From: Rikenellaceae bacterium | GTDB taxonomy: Bacteria; Bacteroidota; Bacteroidia; Bacteroidales; Rikenellaceae | Assembly: GCA_020860245.1 (NCBI GenBank) | Contig: JAJBUQ010000013.1 | Coordinates: 1-44,168, forward strand | Direction: 5' to 3' | Length of the DNA: 44,168 nt | Shown: piece by piece, positions 1 through 8,309 of the stretch | How the letters are laid out: each line of letters opens with the position of its first letter | How positions within the stretch are numbered: the stretch's first letter is position 1 | Notes under the pieces: generated by a model | What the model saw: only the letters and a program-made list of their open reading frames with translations | The model's database searches: none | What the model was told of the DNA's origin: nothing | Made by a program: the position numbers and the translations under genes

Positions 1-34
1 TTATAGTGTTTGTTGATACTAAAAGAACTATTTT

Positions 35-55
35 CTGTCACTTTATTAGTGACAG
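35..55. repeat. Small hairpin, 7-bp stem
   Basis: The arms CTGTCAC (35-41) and GTGACAG (49-55) pair perfectly around a 7-base loop. No clear T-run follows on the plus strand, so it is not a textbook terminator; it could end a gene lying outside the window or act as a protein-binding site. Confidence 0.45.
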
Positions 56-138
56 GAAATAAAAAAAGAACTATCGTCTATTAAAAACAGGATAATATGG
101 ATACTACAACTCATGGTTCTTATCTTGATTTTTCGCAG

Positions 139-246
139 AAGTTCTCCTCCGAAAATTTATTCATATTCTCTGTATTAAGAAATTTTTTCCGTGCGAGCGC
201 GGATAGGAGAAATTTTCTCCATTTTCAGATAACGGAGGAAAAACTT
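139..246. repeat. Imperfect inverted repeat around the putative fimbrial promoter region
   Basis: AAGTTCTCCTCCG (139-151) is close to the reverse complement of CGGAGGAAAAACTT (233-246), differing by one extra base and one mismatch. The repeats enclose about 80 bases, inside which is the palindrome GGAGAAATTTTCTCC (206-220). Fimbrial and capsule loci of Bacteroidales are often controlled by invertible promoters bounded by inverted repeats, so inversion is a possibility. The arms are short and imperfect, and a simple operator is equally likely. Confidence 0.35.
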
Positions 247-362
247 ATGTTTTAATGCGGACAGCAATTACAGATGAAACAATAAGCGAGTTCGTGGATT
301 AATAGATTAATATACGGCAGGCATAGGAGATTTTGTTCTGCATAACCAATAAAAAAGAAAAA

Positions 363-944
363 ATGTTGAAAAAAAGTACTTTGCTATTACTTTTTATGGG
401 GTTAGTCATACAGCATCTTCCCGCGCAGGAGGTAGCGATAAAGACCAATTTACTGTATTGGGGGACGACTACTCCGAATATCTCTGTCGAGACCGCTCTG
501 GGGAAGAAGACCACCATCGACTTACAGGGCACCTATAATCCGTTTACTTTTAGCAATAATAAAAAATTAAAACACTGGTCGATCCAGCCTGAGTTAAGGT
601 TGTGGACATGTGAGAAATTCTCCGGCAGCTTCTTCGGATTCCATGCCCATTACGCTTATTATAACGTAGGAGGGATAAAACTACCGCTTGATATATTTTA
701 TAATCTTCGAAATTACCGCTATCAGGGATATGCTGTCGGTGGAGGATTCAGTTACGGATATCAATGGTACCTCGGTCCTCACTGGAATCTCGAGGCTCAG
801 TTCGGGTTCGGTTATACCTATTCCCGATTCGATCAGTACGATTGCCACAAATGTGGCGATTTTATTCGGGAAGGGCATAAACATTATTTCGGTCCTACAA
901 AAATAGGGGTATCGATAGTTTATTTAATCAAGTCAAAAAAATAA
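363..944 (+). CDS. DUF3575 domain outer-membrane-associated protein of fimbrial locus
   Basis: This protein of about 193 residues has an N-terminal signal peptide ending near LPAQEVAIKTN. The body is typical of DUF3575: an early KTNLLYWGTTTPNISVE segment, then amphipathic strands rich in Tyr, Gly and Phe that suggest a small beta-barrel or membrane-associated beta protein. I chose the ATG at 363 because it directly precedes a KK-plus-hydrophobic signal; an in-frame ATG at 333 would add ten polar residues ahead of it. DUF3575 proteins commonly sit at the head of Mfa/Fim fimbrial loci with a DUF3868 partner, as here, where the next gene starts 7 bases downstream. The exact role is unknown; envelope support for fimbrial assembly is inferred from context. 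Confidence 0.85.
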   Translation: MLKKSTLLLLFMGLVIQHLPAQEVAIKTNLLYWGTTTPNISVETALGKKTTIDLQGTYNPFTFSNNKKLKHWSIQPELRLWTCEKFSGSFFGFHAHYAYYNVGGIKLPLDIFYNLRNYRYQGYAVGGGFSYGYQWYLGPHWNLEAQFGFGYTYSRFDQYDCHKCGDFIREGHKHYFGPTKIGVSIVYLIKSKK

Positions 945-951
945 TCCGGCA

Positions 952-2433
952 ATGAAGAAATTATACCTTATTATATTGTTTTTAACAGCCATTAATGCAG
1001 CAGCACTCTCCCAGTACAGAATCGGAGGGGTTACCATAGAGCCTATCGCGTTACAGGAGAACGGCGACAGTCTTCTGCTTAAAATGGATATCCGCATCGA
1101 CGGCAAATCTCTTAACAACTGTCAGAGTTGGACGATTATGCCTTCATTGGTTACTCCGGATTCGGTTTATGTCATGGATATGCCTTACGCGCTCATAAAC
1201 GGTAAAAGGAAGGCACAGCTATTCAAGCGGAAAGTAAAGTTCGAGAATGAGCGTCTCCTTGCGAATCTTCCTTACTTACAGGTAGATAAAAAAGCAGATA
1301 AAGACGTAACGATAAGTTATCTATTCGAGGCTCCCTACGAATACTGGATGGATTCCGCATCGTTGCATATAAACCAGATACTTACTTCCTGTGCCGACAA
1401 AGAACAATGGTTTGTACTCGAGGGGATCGCACTGGTCGATCTTACGCCCTATACGCCTTACGATTTGAACACTCTTGTTAATTTTATTACTCCGGAGAAG
1501 GAGACTAAAACCCTCCACCTCGAAGGTTCTGCATATCTCGACTTCCAAGTGGGTAAATCGGTAATTCTTCCCGACTTCCGACGCAATCCGCAAGAGCTCG
1601 CTAAGATCGACGAAGTGCTGAACAGAGTGCAGGGGGACACAGACTTTGAGATATCGGGCATGTACGTTACCGGTTATGCTTCCCCGGAAGGATCGTGGGA
1701 GTCTAATAACACATTGTCTAAAAATCGTGCGGAAGCGCTGAAACTTTATATCAGAAACAAGTTCTCCATTCCGGATTTGTTGTTCAAGGTGGATAACGTC
1801 GCTGAGGACTGGGACGGACTTCTCGCCCAGCTTCAACAAAGCGAGATGGATGGCAAATACCGTGTGTTGGAAATAATAAACAGCACTTCGGATTATGACG
1901 CGCGCGAAAGGCAGTTAAGAGTTCTCGACGGAGGACGTCCGTTCCGTTACATGCTTAATGAAATGTTCCCGTCGCTGAGACGTGTCGAATATAAAGTAGA
2001 ATTTACTGTTAAGGAATACTCTCTGGAAGAGGCAGAAGCTATTATGGATAAAAATCCCGAACAGCTTAACCAATACGAGCTGTTTATTCTTGCCCAAAGC
2101 TATCCTGAAAATTCTCCCGAACGCAGCAATATTTATGGCGTTATACAACTTATGTTCCCTGACGACATAGTGGCGAATGTCAATTCTGCAGCCCTGATGC
2201 TTCAGCGCGGAGACCTTGTAAATGCCAAGAGATATCTCGACAAAACGGATGATGATCCGCTGGCTTACAATAATATAGGAGTCTATTATCTCATGACCGA
2301 CGACGTGGACAAAGCTGAAGAGTATTTTACCAAAGCAATTCAGGCTGGTGTGGAAGAGGCGTCGCATAATCTTACGGAAACAGAGAAAAAACGGGAAGAT
2401 CTGCGGATACAGGAACGCTACCAGCGTAGATAA
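952..2433 (+). CDS. DUF3868 / OmpA-like domain protein of fimbrial locus
   Basis: The 493-residue protein starts with a signal peptide (MKKLYLIILFLTAINAAALS). Residues about 20-170 match the DUF3868 type of N-terminal region. Residues about 190-345 look like an OmpA C-terminal-like, peptidoglycan-binding fold, seen in TGYASPEGSWESNN followed by a helix with KNRAEALKLYI. From about 380 there are short helical repeats of TPR type (YNNIGVYYLMTDDVDKAEEY). The family is a regular companion of Mfa1/Mfa2 fimbrial genes. It is probably periplasmic and may link the fimbrial anchor to the cell wall; that role is inference. It lies between DUF3575 and the fimbrillin, most likely in one transcript. Confidence 0.85.
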   Translation: MKKLYLIILFLTAINAAALSQYRIGGVTIEPIALQENGDSLLLKMDIRIDGKSLNNCQSWTIMPSLVTPDSVYVMDMPYALINGKRKAQLFKRKVKFENERLLANLPYLQVDKKADKDVTISYLFEAPYEYWMDSASLHINQILTSCADKEQWFVLEGIALVDLTPYTPYDLNTLVNFITPEKETKTLHLEGSAYLDFQVGKSVILPDFRRNPQELAKIDEVLNRVQGDTDFEISGMYVTGYASPEGSWESNNTLSKNRAEALKLYIRNKFSIPDLLFKVDNVAEDWDGLLAQLQQSEMDGKYRVLEIINSTSDYDARERQLRVLDGGRPFRYMLNEMFPSLRRVEYKVEFTVKEYSLEEAEAIMDKNPEQLNQYELFILAQSYPENSPERSNIYGVIQLMFPDDIVANVNSAALMLQRGDLVNAKRYLDKTDDDPLAYNNIGVYYLMTDDVDKAEEYFTKAIQAGVEEASHNLTETEKKREDLRIQERYQRR

Positions 2434-2523
2434 CATATAAAATTAAATTACACAGCCGCGATAATTTACACTAAGAATCACATAACCAATTAACACATTT
2501 TTATTAACCAATTTTTAAATATT

Positions 2524-3864
2524 ATAAAGTACAAAGTATTAACGCTTTTAGCTGCCGCCTCGCTTATTTTAGCAGGTTGTAGCAAAGACGACTCTGTGAA
2601 TAACGGAGGCGGTACGGAAGGAGAAGAGATAAGCTTCTACCTTAAAATTACTCAGGAGAGTGAAACTAAAGCCGACGCAGGTCAGGTTACCGGCGGCAAA
2701 GTAAATTTCTCCGAAGGAGCTCTGTTCTTTGCTGACGCAAGCGACGATTTTGTAAGAGTGGTGCGTATTACAAATAACCTCGTAACCGGTACGGTATCTG
2801 CCGCGGAACTTGAGTCAGGCTACTTATTCTCAGGTATTTCTCCGTCAGCGGTAAAAGTTTACGTGATTGGAGGTTATGATTTCTCCAACTATACTTCAAT
2901 TGCGAATAAGTCTGCTCTCGATGCTATAACTGTAACTCTAAAGGACGAATCCGATTACGAATTCGGAGTATCCAACGCTACCCTTGCCGGTTCTGGAGAC
3001 ATACTTCCGGTAGGTGCTACGACAAATCAATCTTGGCATATCGCTGCTCCTGCTGAAGCTTCTCACGAGGCTTATGTAGAGGTAAAACCTCTTATCGCTC
3101 GCTGGGAGATCGAATCGGTAGGTACTAAAACAGGAGCTGATATCGACAATAACTGGGTTCTTGAAGGAATATACATCGACAATATCTATTACGCATCCAC
3201 TTTGTTCGGTGATTATACTTCTTCTTCGTCCCTGCCTACTCCAAACTGGTTCGAATATAAATGGACTGCAGCAGGTGATACTTACGATAAATACAACAGG
3301 CTGGATGCTTCTTCACAGTATTCTACTCCGGATTGGAACCCTATCCTGTTCGACGACGGAAGCTACAATTCTGACGGAACCGTAAACCCAAATGGAACCA
3401 GTCTCGCTGACGCTGTTGCAGACGGTACTTCTAAAACCGGAGCTGAAATAGTGGTTGTTCCTGAGAACGGAGCATGGGCTTACAACGTATTTGCCGACGC
3501 AGGCAATGTGCCTAATATCGTTCTACATTTCTCTAACGTAACCTTAAAATCTACAGGTCAGCTTCGTGAGAACAAAACTATGGATGCTCTTGTAGGGCAA
3601 CCGGGATATTCTCATAGCGCAGGCGATTACGATGGTGTTGCATTCCTTACCGTTACAGGTTATAGGGAAAATGGCGCTCCTGTATTGGTAGAAGGCGGAC
3701 ATGTATATGTGATCAGCGACCTCTTCTTCGATGAAGACGATCTTCGCGACGAGCCTAAAGGACCGGAAGACCCTAACAATCCGGATCCGGGTAAACTCGA
3801 CGTATGGGTACAGATCAAGCTCATGGAATGGACAGTTGTTCCTGTTGAGCCTGAATTCAACTAA
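2524..3864 (+). CDS. Mfa1-like major fimbrillin lipoprotein with ATA in place of the start codon
   Basis: The reading frame encodes a lipoprotein signal beginning at codon ATA (2524-2526): KYKVLTLLAAASLILAGC, with lipobox LAGC, followed by a fimbrillin body. That body shows the features of the Mfa1 family: TKADAG near the mature start, a two-domain beta-sandwich pattern, and a C-terminal strand ending WTVVPVEPEFN. No ATG, GTG or TTG gives this signal peptide; the frame is closed by TAA at 2491-2493, and the next ATG or GTG codons lie inside the mature protein (ATG at 2596). The homologous start would be ATG, so one G to A change is the simplest explanation. The gene may be expressed poorly from AUA or be inactive. 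Mfa1-type proteins are processed lipoprotein precursors that polymerise into the fimbrial shaft. Confidence 0.8.
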   Translation: MKYKVLTLLAAASLILAGCSKDDSVNNGGGTEGEEISFYLKITQESETKADAGQVTGGKVNFSEGALFFADASDDFVRVVRITNNLVTGTVSAAELESGYLFSGISPSAVKVYVIGGYDFSNYTSIANKSALDAITVTLKDESDYEFGVSNATLAGSGDILPVGATTNQSWHIAAPAEASHEAYVEVKPLIARWEIESVGTKTGADIDNNWVLEGIYIDNIYYASTLFGDYTSSSSLPTPNWFEYKWTAAGDTYDKYNRLDASSQYSTPDWNPILFDDGSYNSDGTVNPNGTSLADAVADGTSKTGAEIVVVPENGAWAYNVFADAGNVPNIVLHFSNVTLKSTGQLRENKTMDALVGQPGYSHSAGDYDGVAFLTVTGYRENGAPVLVEGGHVYVISDLFFDEDDLRDEPKGPEDPNNPDPGKLDVWVQIKLMEWTVVPVEPEFN

Positions 3865-3884
3865 CAGTCAGATGACATAACTTA

Positions 3885-3937
3885 ATTTTAAACCCGGGCG
3901 TTGCGCCCGCAGGTCCTGCGCCCGGGTTCTTTAAAAT
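3885..3937 (+). terminator. Strong GC-rich hairpin between fimbrillin and anchor genes
   Basis: AACCCGGGCG (3891-3900) and CGCCCGGGTT (3919-3928) form a perfect 10-bp stem. ATTTTAAA just outside the left arm and TTTAAAAT outside the right extend it with a small bulge. The loop holds further GC-rich self-complementarity. Its place between the major subunit and the anchor suggests a partial terminator or mRNA-stabilising structure that makes fimbrillin more abundant than the downstream proteins. The T-run after the stem is short, so read-through is expected. Confidence 0.65.
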
Positions 3938-3969
3938 CAAATGGCCGCAACAGTCGTAAACGCAGACTC

Positions 3970-4998
3970 ATGAAAATAATAAGAACTGGCTTGTATCTCT
4001 TCCGCTTGGCTTTGCTTATGCTGATAGCCCTGACGGTATCGTGCGTAAGAGAAGATCTGGATGATTGCCCCGAAGAATTGGAATATAATCTGATCCTGTA
4101 CTTCGAGTATCTCGATTCCGAGGGCAACGACAGATATCCTGCCGGCAACGGTGCATATCCGGATGGCAGCGAAATATTCGCTACACGCATACAAACCGTA
4201 GACGTTCTTATTTACGACGCCAGACACGGATTCTACAAATGGATAAACTGCGACGATATAATAATCAGCAGCGAACGAATGAAAAAAGTATCTGTTCCTC
4301 CCGGCGATTATTACATAATAGGTTGGGCGAATAATATCTCCCACCGAAGCGATTACCAATCTCTGTTCCCGACTAAATCGTTCGGAGGCAGCTATATTTA
4401 CCATTACGGCGAAAAGACCGCCGACCCATTACATTACGCTCCCGATATGCGCGGAGTCCCTACACGTTCGCCGGAAGACATAGGATTATATGGCGTAAAC
4501 GTGAAACAATATGAAGTGACCGAACACACATTATCGTTTATGAGCGCACACCGCACTCTAAACGTGTATCTCAGAGGTTTTAACGAGGTAGACAATGAAG
4601 ACCGGGAGAATCCCGTCGTATCCGTTTCGAACCTTGCATCATACTATGACAGCTATCTTGGACGCGGAATCGAAAATGCAGGATATACCGTCCAATCTAC
4701 CGAGGAAATTATATATAATCAGGCGATAGGAGACAGAGAACTTCTCGGATTCGCGACATTTTATATTCCTCATTTTGACAATGAAAACAATATTTTGCTA
4801 AATATATCCCGTCCCGCGCTTACGGTAAATCACGAAGAGATCGAAATAACGATGGAATACGTGATGGAAAAACTGGAGCTCGAAGTCGAGGACGGAGACG
4901 ACCTTATTATCAACGTACTTGTCGAATTCAACGGTACGTTTGTCGAGGTTAAAATGCCTGAATGGATCTCCCACAATGTGGATGGAGATTACAATTAA
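3970..4998 (+). CDS. Mfa2/FimB-family fimbrial anchor lipoprotein
   Basis: This 342-residue lipoprotein has the signal sequence MKIIRTGLYLFRLALLMLIA and lipobox LTVSC. The segment REDLDDCPEELEYNLILYFE is the conserved opening of Mfa2-type proteins, and TRIQTVDVLIYDA continues the fimbrillin-like fold. Mfa2 anchors the fimbria in the outer membrane and limits its length. I chose the ATG at 3970 because the upstream ATG at 3901 lies inside the intergenic hairpin and would place 23 arginine-rich residues before the signal. It follows the fimbrillin gene by about 105 bases and precedes two tip-type genes. It appears intact. Confidence 0.85.
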   Translation: MKIIRTGLYLFRLALLMLIALTVSCVREDLDDCPEELEYNLILYFEYLDSEGNDRYPAGNGAYPDGSEIFATRIQTVDVLIYDARHGFYKWINCDDIIISSERMKKVSVPPGDYYIIGWANNISHRSDYQSLFPTKSFGGSYIYHYGEKTADPLHYAPDMRGVPTRSPEDIGLYGVNVKQYEVTEHTLSFMSAHRTLNVYLRGFNEVDNEDRENPVVSVSNLASYYDSYLGRGIENAGYTVQSTEEIIYNQAIGDRELLGFATFYIPHFDNENNILLNISRPALTVNHEEIEITMEYVMEKLELEVEDGDDLIINVLVEFNGTFVEVKMPEWISHNVDGDYN

Positions 4999-5059
4999 CA
5001 TCGAATCGACTGTTTGGATAAAGTGGATTCTTGGAATTTGTTATAATTAATAACAGAGA

Positions 5060-6538
5060 ATGGATATCAATAACAGATATATAAATTTATCCTTGGTCAA
5101 AAACTTGTTAGTATCGGTTCTTTGCGTCTGCCTCTTTGCATCATGTAAGAGCGACGACGAGTATCTGGGCCTTCCCGGTACCGAGACTGTGGGGCTTGCG
5201 CTCTATGTGTCCCAATTCGGAGAGACCCGCGCTATGGACGACGATAACGAGTGCTTTGTCGATGAAATAGATGTGCTTCTATTCGACGCGGCGACTAAAG
5301 TGTTTAAGACGCGCGCGATAGGACGCAATATTACCGATGGGACGGATAGGACTATTAAGCAGTTTCAGGTGGATCTGCCTTACGGTGACTACGACCTCAT
5401 GGTTCTTGCCAATTCGCATACTGAGGTCGATGCTGCGGAAACAGCGGATCTGTTAGAGGGGTATACCAAAGACCAGATCGCCAAATCTATCAAATTCAGC
5501 GAGACAGGCAAATGGGACGCGGACCAGTACGGAACATTCCGTGCATTCCCGATGTGGGGCGAGGTCGAGAACGTTACCATCGATGCCGCGACAGACGACC
5601 TCTACGATAAGACCATTAATATGATGAGGTCCGTGGTGCGTATAGACGTAGAACTGGACGAATCTTTTAGCAGAAGTTTAGGTAGAATATATTACTACAT
5701 AGAGAGCGTACGCCTCTATATGCCTAATGACGAGGGGCAGGTAATCCCTGATTACACGAATGTGACGACAGATAATTCATCCGGAGTTCAGCTTCCGATA
5801 GCCGATGCACCGAGCGTGCCTTCGACAGCGAATGCGATAACGTCCCCTATCATTTATATTCCGTCCACCAAGTCGGATAAATATAATGCGGAGATATATA
5901 CGATGGAGGCGAATGTGGGTTCCCTGCAAACATGGGACGAGAATACCTGTCTTGTGATCGGTATCGGATACGATCCTGCCGGAGGAACTACACGTGCGGT
6001 CAATTCTGACGACAGCATACATTATTACAGGGTAGACTTCATCAAGAATTATCAGGACGGGGTGGGCAACTTTGTTTATATACCGCTTCTGCGCAACCAT
6101 CTCTACAAAGTTAATGTCCTCAAAGTCAATAATTACGGATTCTACGACCCGGACGACGCGTGGCGTTCGGAGGCGTATGGATTTAGCTACGAAGTATCCC
6201 AACATTCGGAGGAGAAATTAGAAACAGGCGATATAGGAGATGCATTCTATTACCTCGATATAAGCCAGACTTATTTTGAGGTTTCAGGAAAGGGGCTCAA
6301 CGATCCCTCCGGCTTTTTTTACATTACAGTAGATACCAATCATCCTGACGGATGGACTTACACTCCGAGCGATAATTGGATTGTTATTATAAGTGATATA
6401 GAGAATGGAGGTATCTTTGTTCTTATTGATCCTAATCCCAGTTCGCAGCAGAGCAGAACTGGAACAATCGAAATAAAAGCAGGGAATTTAACCAATAGGA
6501 TAAGGATAGTTCAGGATCCAGGTTCTGGTAGCGTTTAA
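5060..6538 (+). CDS. Fimbrial accessory (tip-type) lipoprotein with C-terminal BACON-like domain
   Basis: The product is a 492-residue lipoprotein whose signal ends at the lipobox LFASC. Residues about 40-390 form a fimbrillin-like region (VDEIDVLLFDAATKVFKT, then LPYGDYDLMVLANSH). Residues about 400-490 form a separate immunoglobulin-like unit with the pattern YFEVSGKG...GWTYTPSDNWI...GTIEIKAGN...IRIVQDP, resembling BACON/IPT-like domains found in Bacteroidales surface proteins. Its place after Mfa2 fits the FimC-E or Mfa3-5 class of minor subunits that form the fimbrial tip. The exact family cannot be fixed without a profile search. The reading frame is intact. Confidence 0.75.
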   Translation: MDINNRYINLSLVKNLLVSVLCVCLFASCKSDDEYLGLPGTETVGLALYVSQFGETRAMDDDNECFVDEIDVLLFDAATKVFKTRAIGRNITDGTDRTIKQFQVDLPYGDYDLMVLANSHTEVDAAETADLLEGYTKDQIAKSIKFSETGKWDADQYGTFRAFPMWGEVENVTIDAATDDLYDKTINMMRSVVRIDVELDESFSRSLGRIYYYIESVRLYMPNDEGQVIPDYTNVTTDNSSGVQLPIADAPSVPSTANAITSPIIYIPSTKSDKYNAEIYTMEANVGSLQTWDENTCLVIGIGYDPAGGTTRAVNSDDSIHYYRVDFIKNYQDGVGNFVYIPLLRNHLYKVNVLKVNNYGFYDPDDAWRSEAYGFSYEVSQHSEEKLETGDIGDAFYYLDISQTYFEVSGKGLNDPSGFFYITVDTNHPDGWTYTPSDNWIVIISDIENGGIFVLIDPNPSSQQSRTGTIEIKAGNLTNRIRIVQDPGSGSV

Positions 6539-6559
6539 ATTGATCCAAACATTACTAAT

Positions 6560-8155
6560 ATGGACAGGTTTATAAAATATAACATATTGGCTCCCCTCCT
6601 TGCATTGGTTTTGCTGTTGTGCGGATGCCAGAAAGATAATCTTACAGACCCTGAGAATTCCGAGGACAGTGACGAAGTAACGCTGGAGTTTGCGTACAGC
6701 ATATCTCAAAATATGTTTATGGTCGAAAGCAAAGGCGTCTATCTGGACGATTATGCGTTCAATAATGTTGGAAATGTCGGTGTTCTCATTTACGAAGCCG
6801 AAGGAACTACCCTTGACAAACAATTTCTCAGATATTACAGACCTGTTTTCGATCTTAAAGACGACCCTGTGAACGGGAAGGGAACATTTAAGGTGACAAT
6901 GCCCAAGAGCAAAAATGGTGAGAAATATGTATTCGATTTTATAATTAACGGAAGATCTTATTTTACTAATTGGGTATTCTCCCATGAGTCTACTTCCGGA
7001 GAAATGAGATGGGGCGATACGAGAGAGGCCGTCCATGAAAATTCATGGATTACTCAGAGTACCGGCAGCTTCGCGTTAGGGACTCTCTCCGCTGGCATAA
7101 CAATTCCGATGTGGGCGTCCATAGAGACCCCAATGGAAATAAAGAACGATATGCCGGTAATTACTGAGATGGGTAAGTTGATAAGGGCGGTATCTAAATT
7201 CCACATAGGATTGAATCTGGATGACAACCTGGTGGGACAGGGGATGAGCAACTTCCAACTCAGGACAGTACAGGTATTCTGCATGCCCTCTCAATACCGC
7301 ATTATTCCTTCTTTAACCAATCTCGATGCAGCCGGAGAGAATGTAATTGCGCCCACAATACCGTCTTATTATTCTTACGGTACCGGTTCCCCAGCAAGTC
7401 TTGCCACACAAATTACATTTCAAGGTGATTCATGGGTTAAAAACTCTAATTATGCGCTCGGAGAAAATGTCCCGGACATAGATGCCTCAAATAGCATAGA
7501 TCGTCACTGCTTCGTTATAGGGGGTGTCTATGCTGATCCGGTAGACGGTTCTTCTGGTACTTATTATTACCGTGTGGATGTCATGGATCCCATAGATCCG
7601 ACTAAAAAATTTCAGATACTGCGCAATCACAACTATATAATCAATATTACCGGTGATATAGATCGTCCCGGATACACGACGGCAGTTGCAGCATCGACGG
7701 ATCCGATGTTCCGCGGAGTGAAGGCTGCAGTGATTACTCTCGGAGTAGACGACCCGGACTTGAATTATGTCGTTTACAATGGTACGTTTTATTTGGGGGT
7801 GTCGGAAAAAGAACTGACGTTCCCCGTCACGGCATCATCAAAGGAACTCGTAATTAAAACGAATTTTTACGCAACTTCCGCTAATTCAGGTTGGTATGCA
7901 ACGGTCAGCGATCCATCGGTAGTCTCATTGTCATGTACATCGCACACATCTACGTATGCAAGCTGGAGTTCTGACGGTACGCAGTTCGAATTTAAACCTA
8001 CCTCAGCGGTGGCGAATCAGGCGGTCACGTTGGATGTAACTATGATGGCTAACGGTACCGGAGGCCCGCGTACCGAAACGATTACGTTCCGTTCGAGAGG
8101 AACTGGCACCACGGTCCCGCCGTTCGAAATAACTGTTGATTTAGTTCAGGATTAA
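6560..8155 (+). CDS. Second fimbrial accessory (tip-type) lipoprotein
   Basis: This 531-residue lipoprotein has the lipobox LLCGC after a strongly hydrophobic signal. The body shows fimbrillin-like strands (NVGNVGVLIYEAEG) and, near 215-250, FHIGLNLDDNL, which resembles minor fimbrial subunits. The C-terminal 120 residues form one or two immunoglobulin-like units (FYLGVSEKELTFPVTASSKE, then TETITFRSRG). It is the last gene of the fimbrial operon, 21 bases after its neighbour and followed by a rho-independent terminator. A tip adhesin or tip-adaptor role is inferred from position and size. Confidence 0.7.
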   Translation: MDRFIKYNILAPLLALVLLLCGCQKDNLTDPENSEDSDEVTLEFAYSISQNMFMVESKGVYLDDYAFNNVGNVGVLIYEAEGTTLDKQFLRYYRPVFDLKDDPVNGKGTFKVTMPKSKNGEKYVFDFIINGRSYFTNWVFSHESTSGEMRWGDTREAVHENSWITQSTGSFALGTLSAGITIPMWASIETPMEIKNDMPVITEMGKLIRAVSKFHIGLNLDDNLVGQGMSNFQLRTVQVFCMPSQYRIIPSLTNLDAAGENVIAPTIPSYYSYGTGSPASLATQITFQGDSWVKNSNYALGENVPDIDASNSIDRHCFVIGGVYADPVDGSSGTYYYRVDVMDPIDPTKKFQILRNHNYIINITGDIDRPGYTTAVAASTDPMFRGVKAAVITLGVDDPDLNYVVYNGTFYLGVSEKELTFPVTASSKELVIKTNFYATSANSGWYATVSDPSVVSLSCTSHTSTYASWSSDGTQFEFKPTSAVANQAVTLDVTMMANGTGGPRTETITFRSRGTGTTVPPFEITVDLVQD

Positions 8156-8179
8156 AAATTTCAGTTAATACTTCCATAT

Positions 8180-8213
8180 AAAACAAGCCCCCGGACTACT
8201 GTGGGCTTGTTTT
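8180..8213 (+). terminator. Rho-independent terminator of the fimbrial operon
   Basis: AAAACAAGCCC (8180-8190) pairs perfectly with GGGCTTGTTTT (8203-8213) around a 12-base loop, and the T-rich tail is built into the right arm. It begins about 25 bases after the last fimbrial stop codon. Confidence 0.9.
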
Positions 8214-8267
8214 ATTTCCCCAACTTCCGGAACATTAAAAAATTTCTAATACAGCTGTAAATTTCGC

Positions 8268-8307
8268 TTAAGGTTATGCCGGTAATTTTATGCCGACAAA
8301 ACCTTAA
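8268..8307. promoter_or_regulatory. Inverted repeat plus direct repeat before the metal-efflux operon
   Basis: TTAAGGTT (8268-8275) and AACCTTAA (8300-8307) form perfect 8-bp arms ending two bases before the efflux-operon start codon. Between them TTATGCCG occurs twice, at 8274-8281 and 8288-8295, 14 bases apart. TAAATTTC (8258-8265), one base from a TAnnTTTG -7 box, lies just upstream. The layout suits an operator for the response regulator encoded downstream or a leader hairpin masking the start; which one is unknown. Confidence 0.45.
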
Positions 8308-8309
8308 CA

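Larger units (their letters stand above)
1..362. other. Upstream non-coding region of the fimbrial operon
   Basis: I find no convincing gene here. The stretch is AT-rich. It holds a hairpin near 35-55 (arms CTGTCAC and GTGACAG), an interrupted palindrome at 206-220, and an imperfect inverted repeat with arms at 139-151 and 233-246. No perfect TAnnTTTG element is present; the nearest is TATGTTTT at 246-253 with TTTT 20 bases upstream. The region probably contains the promoter and control sites of the fimbrial operon, but this is inference from position. Confidence 0.6.
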
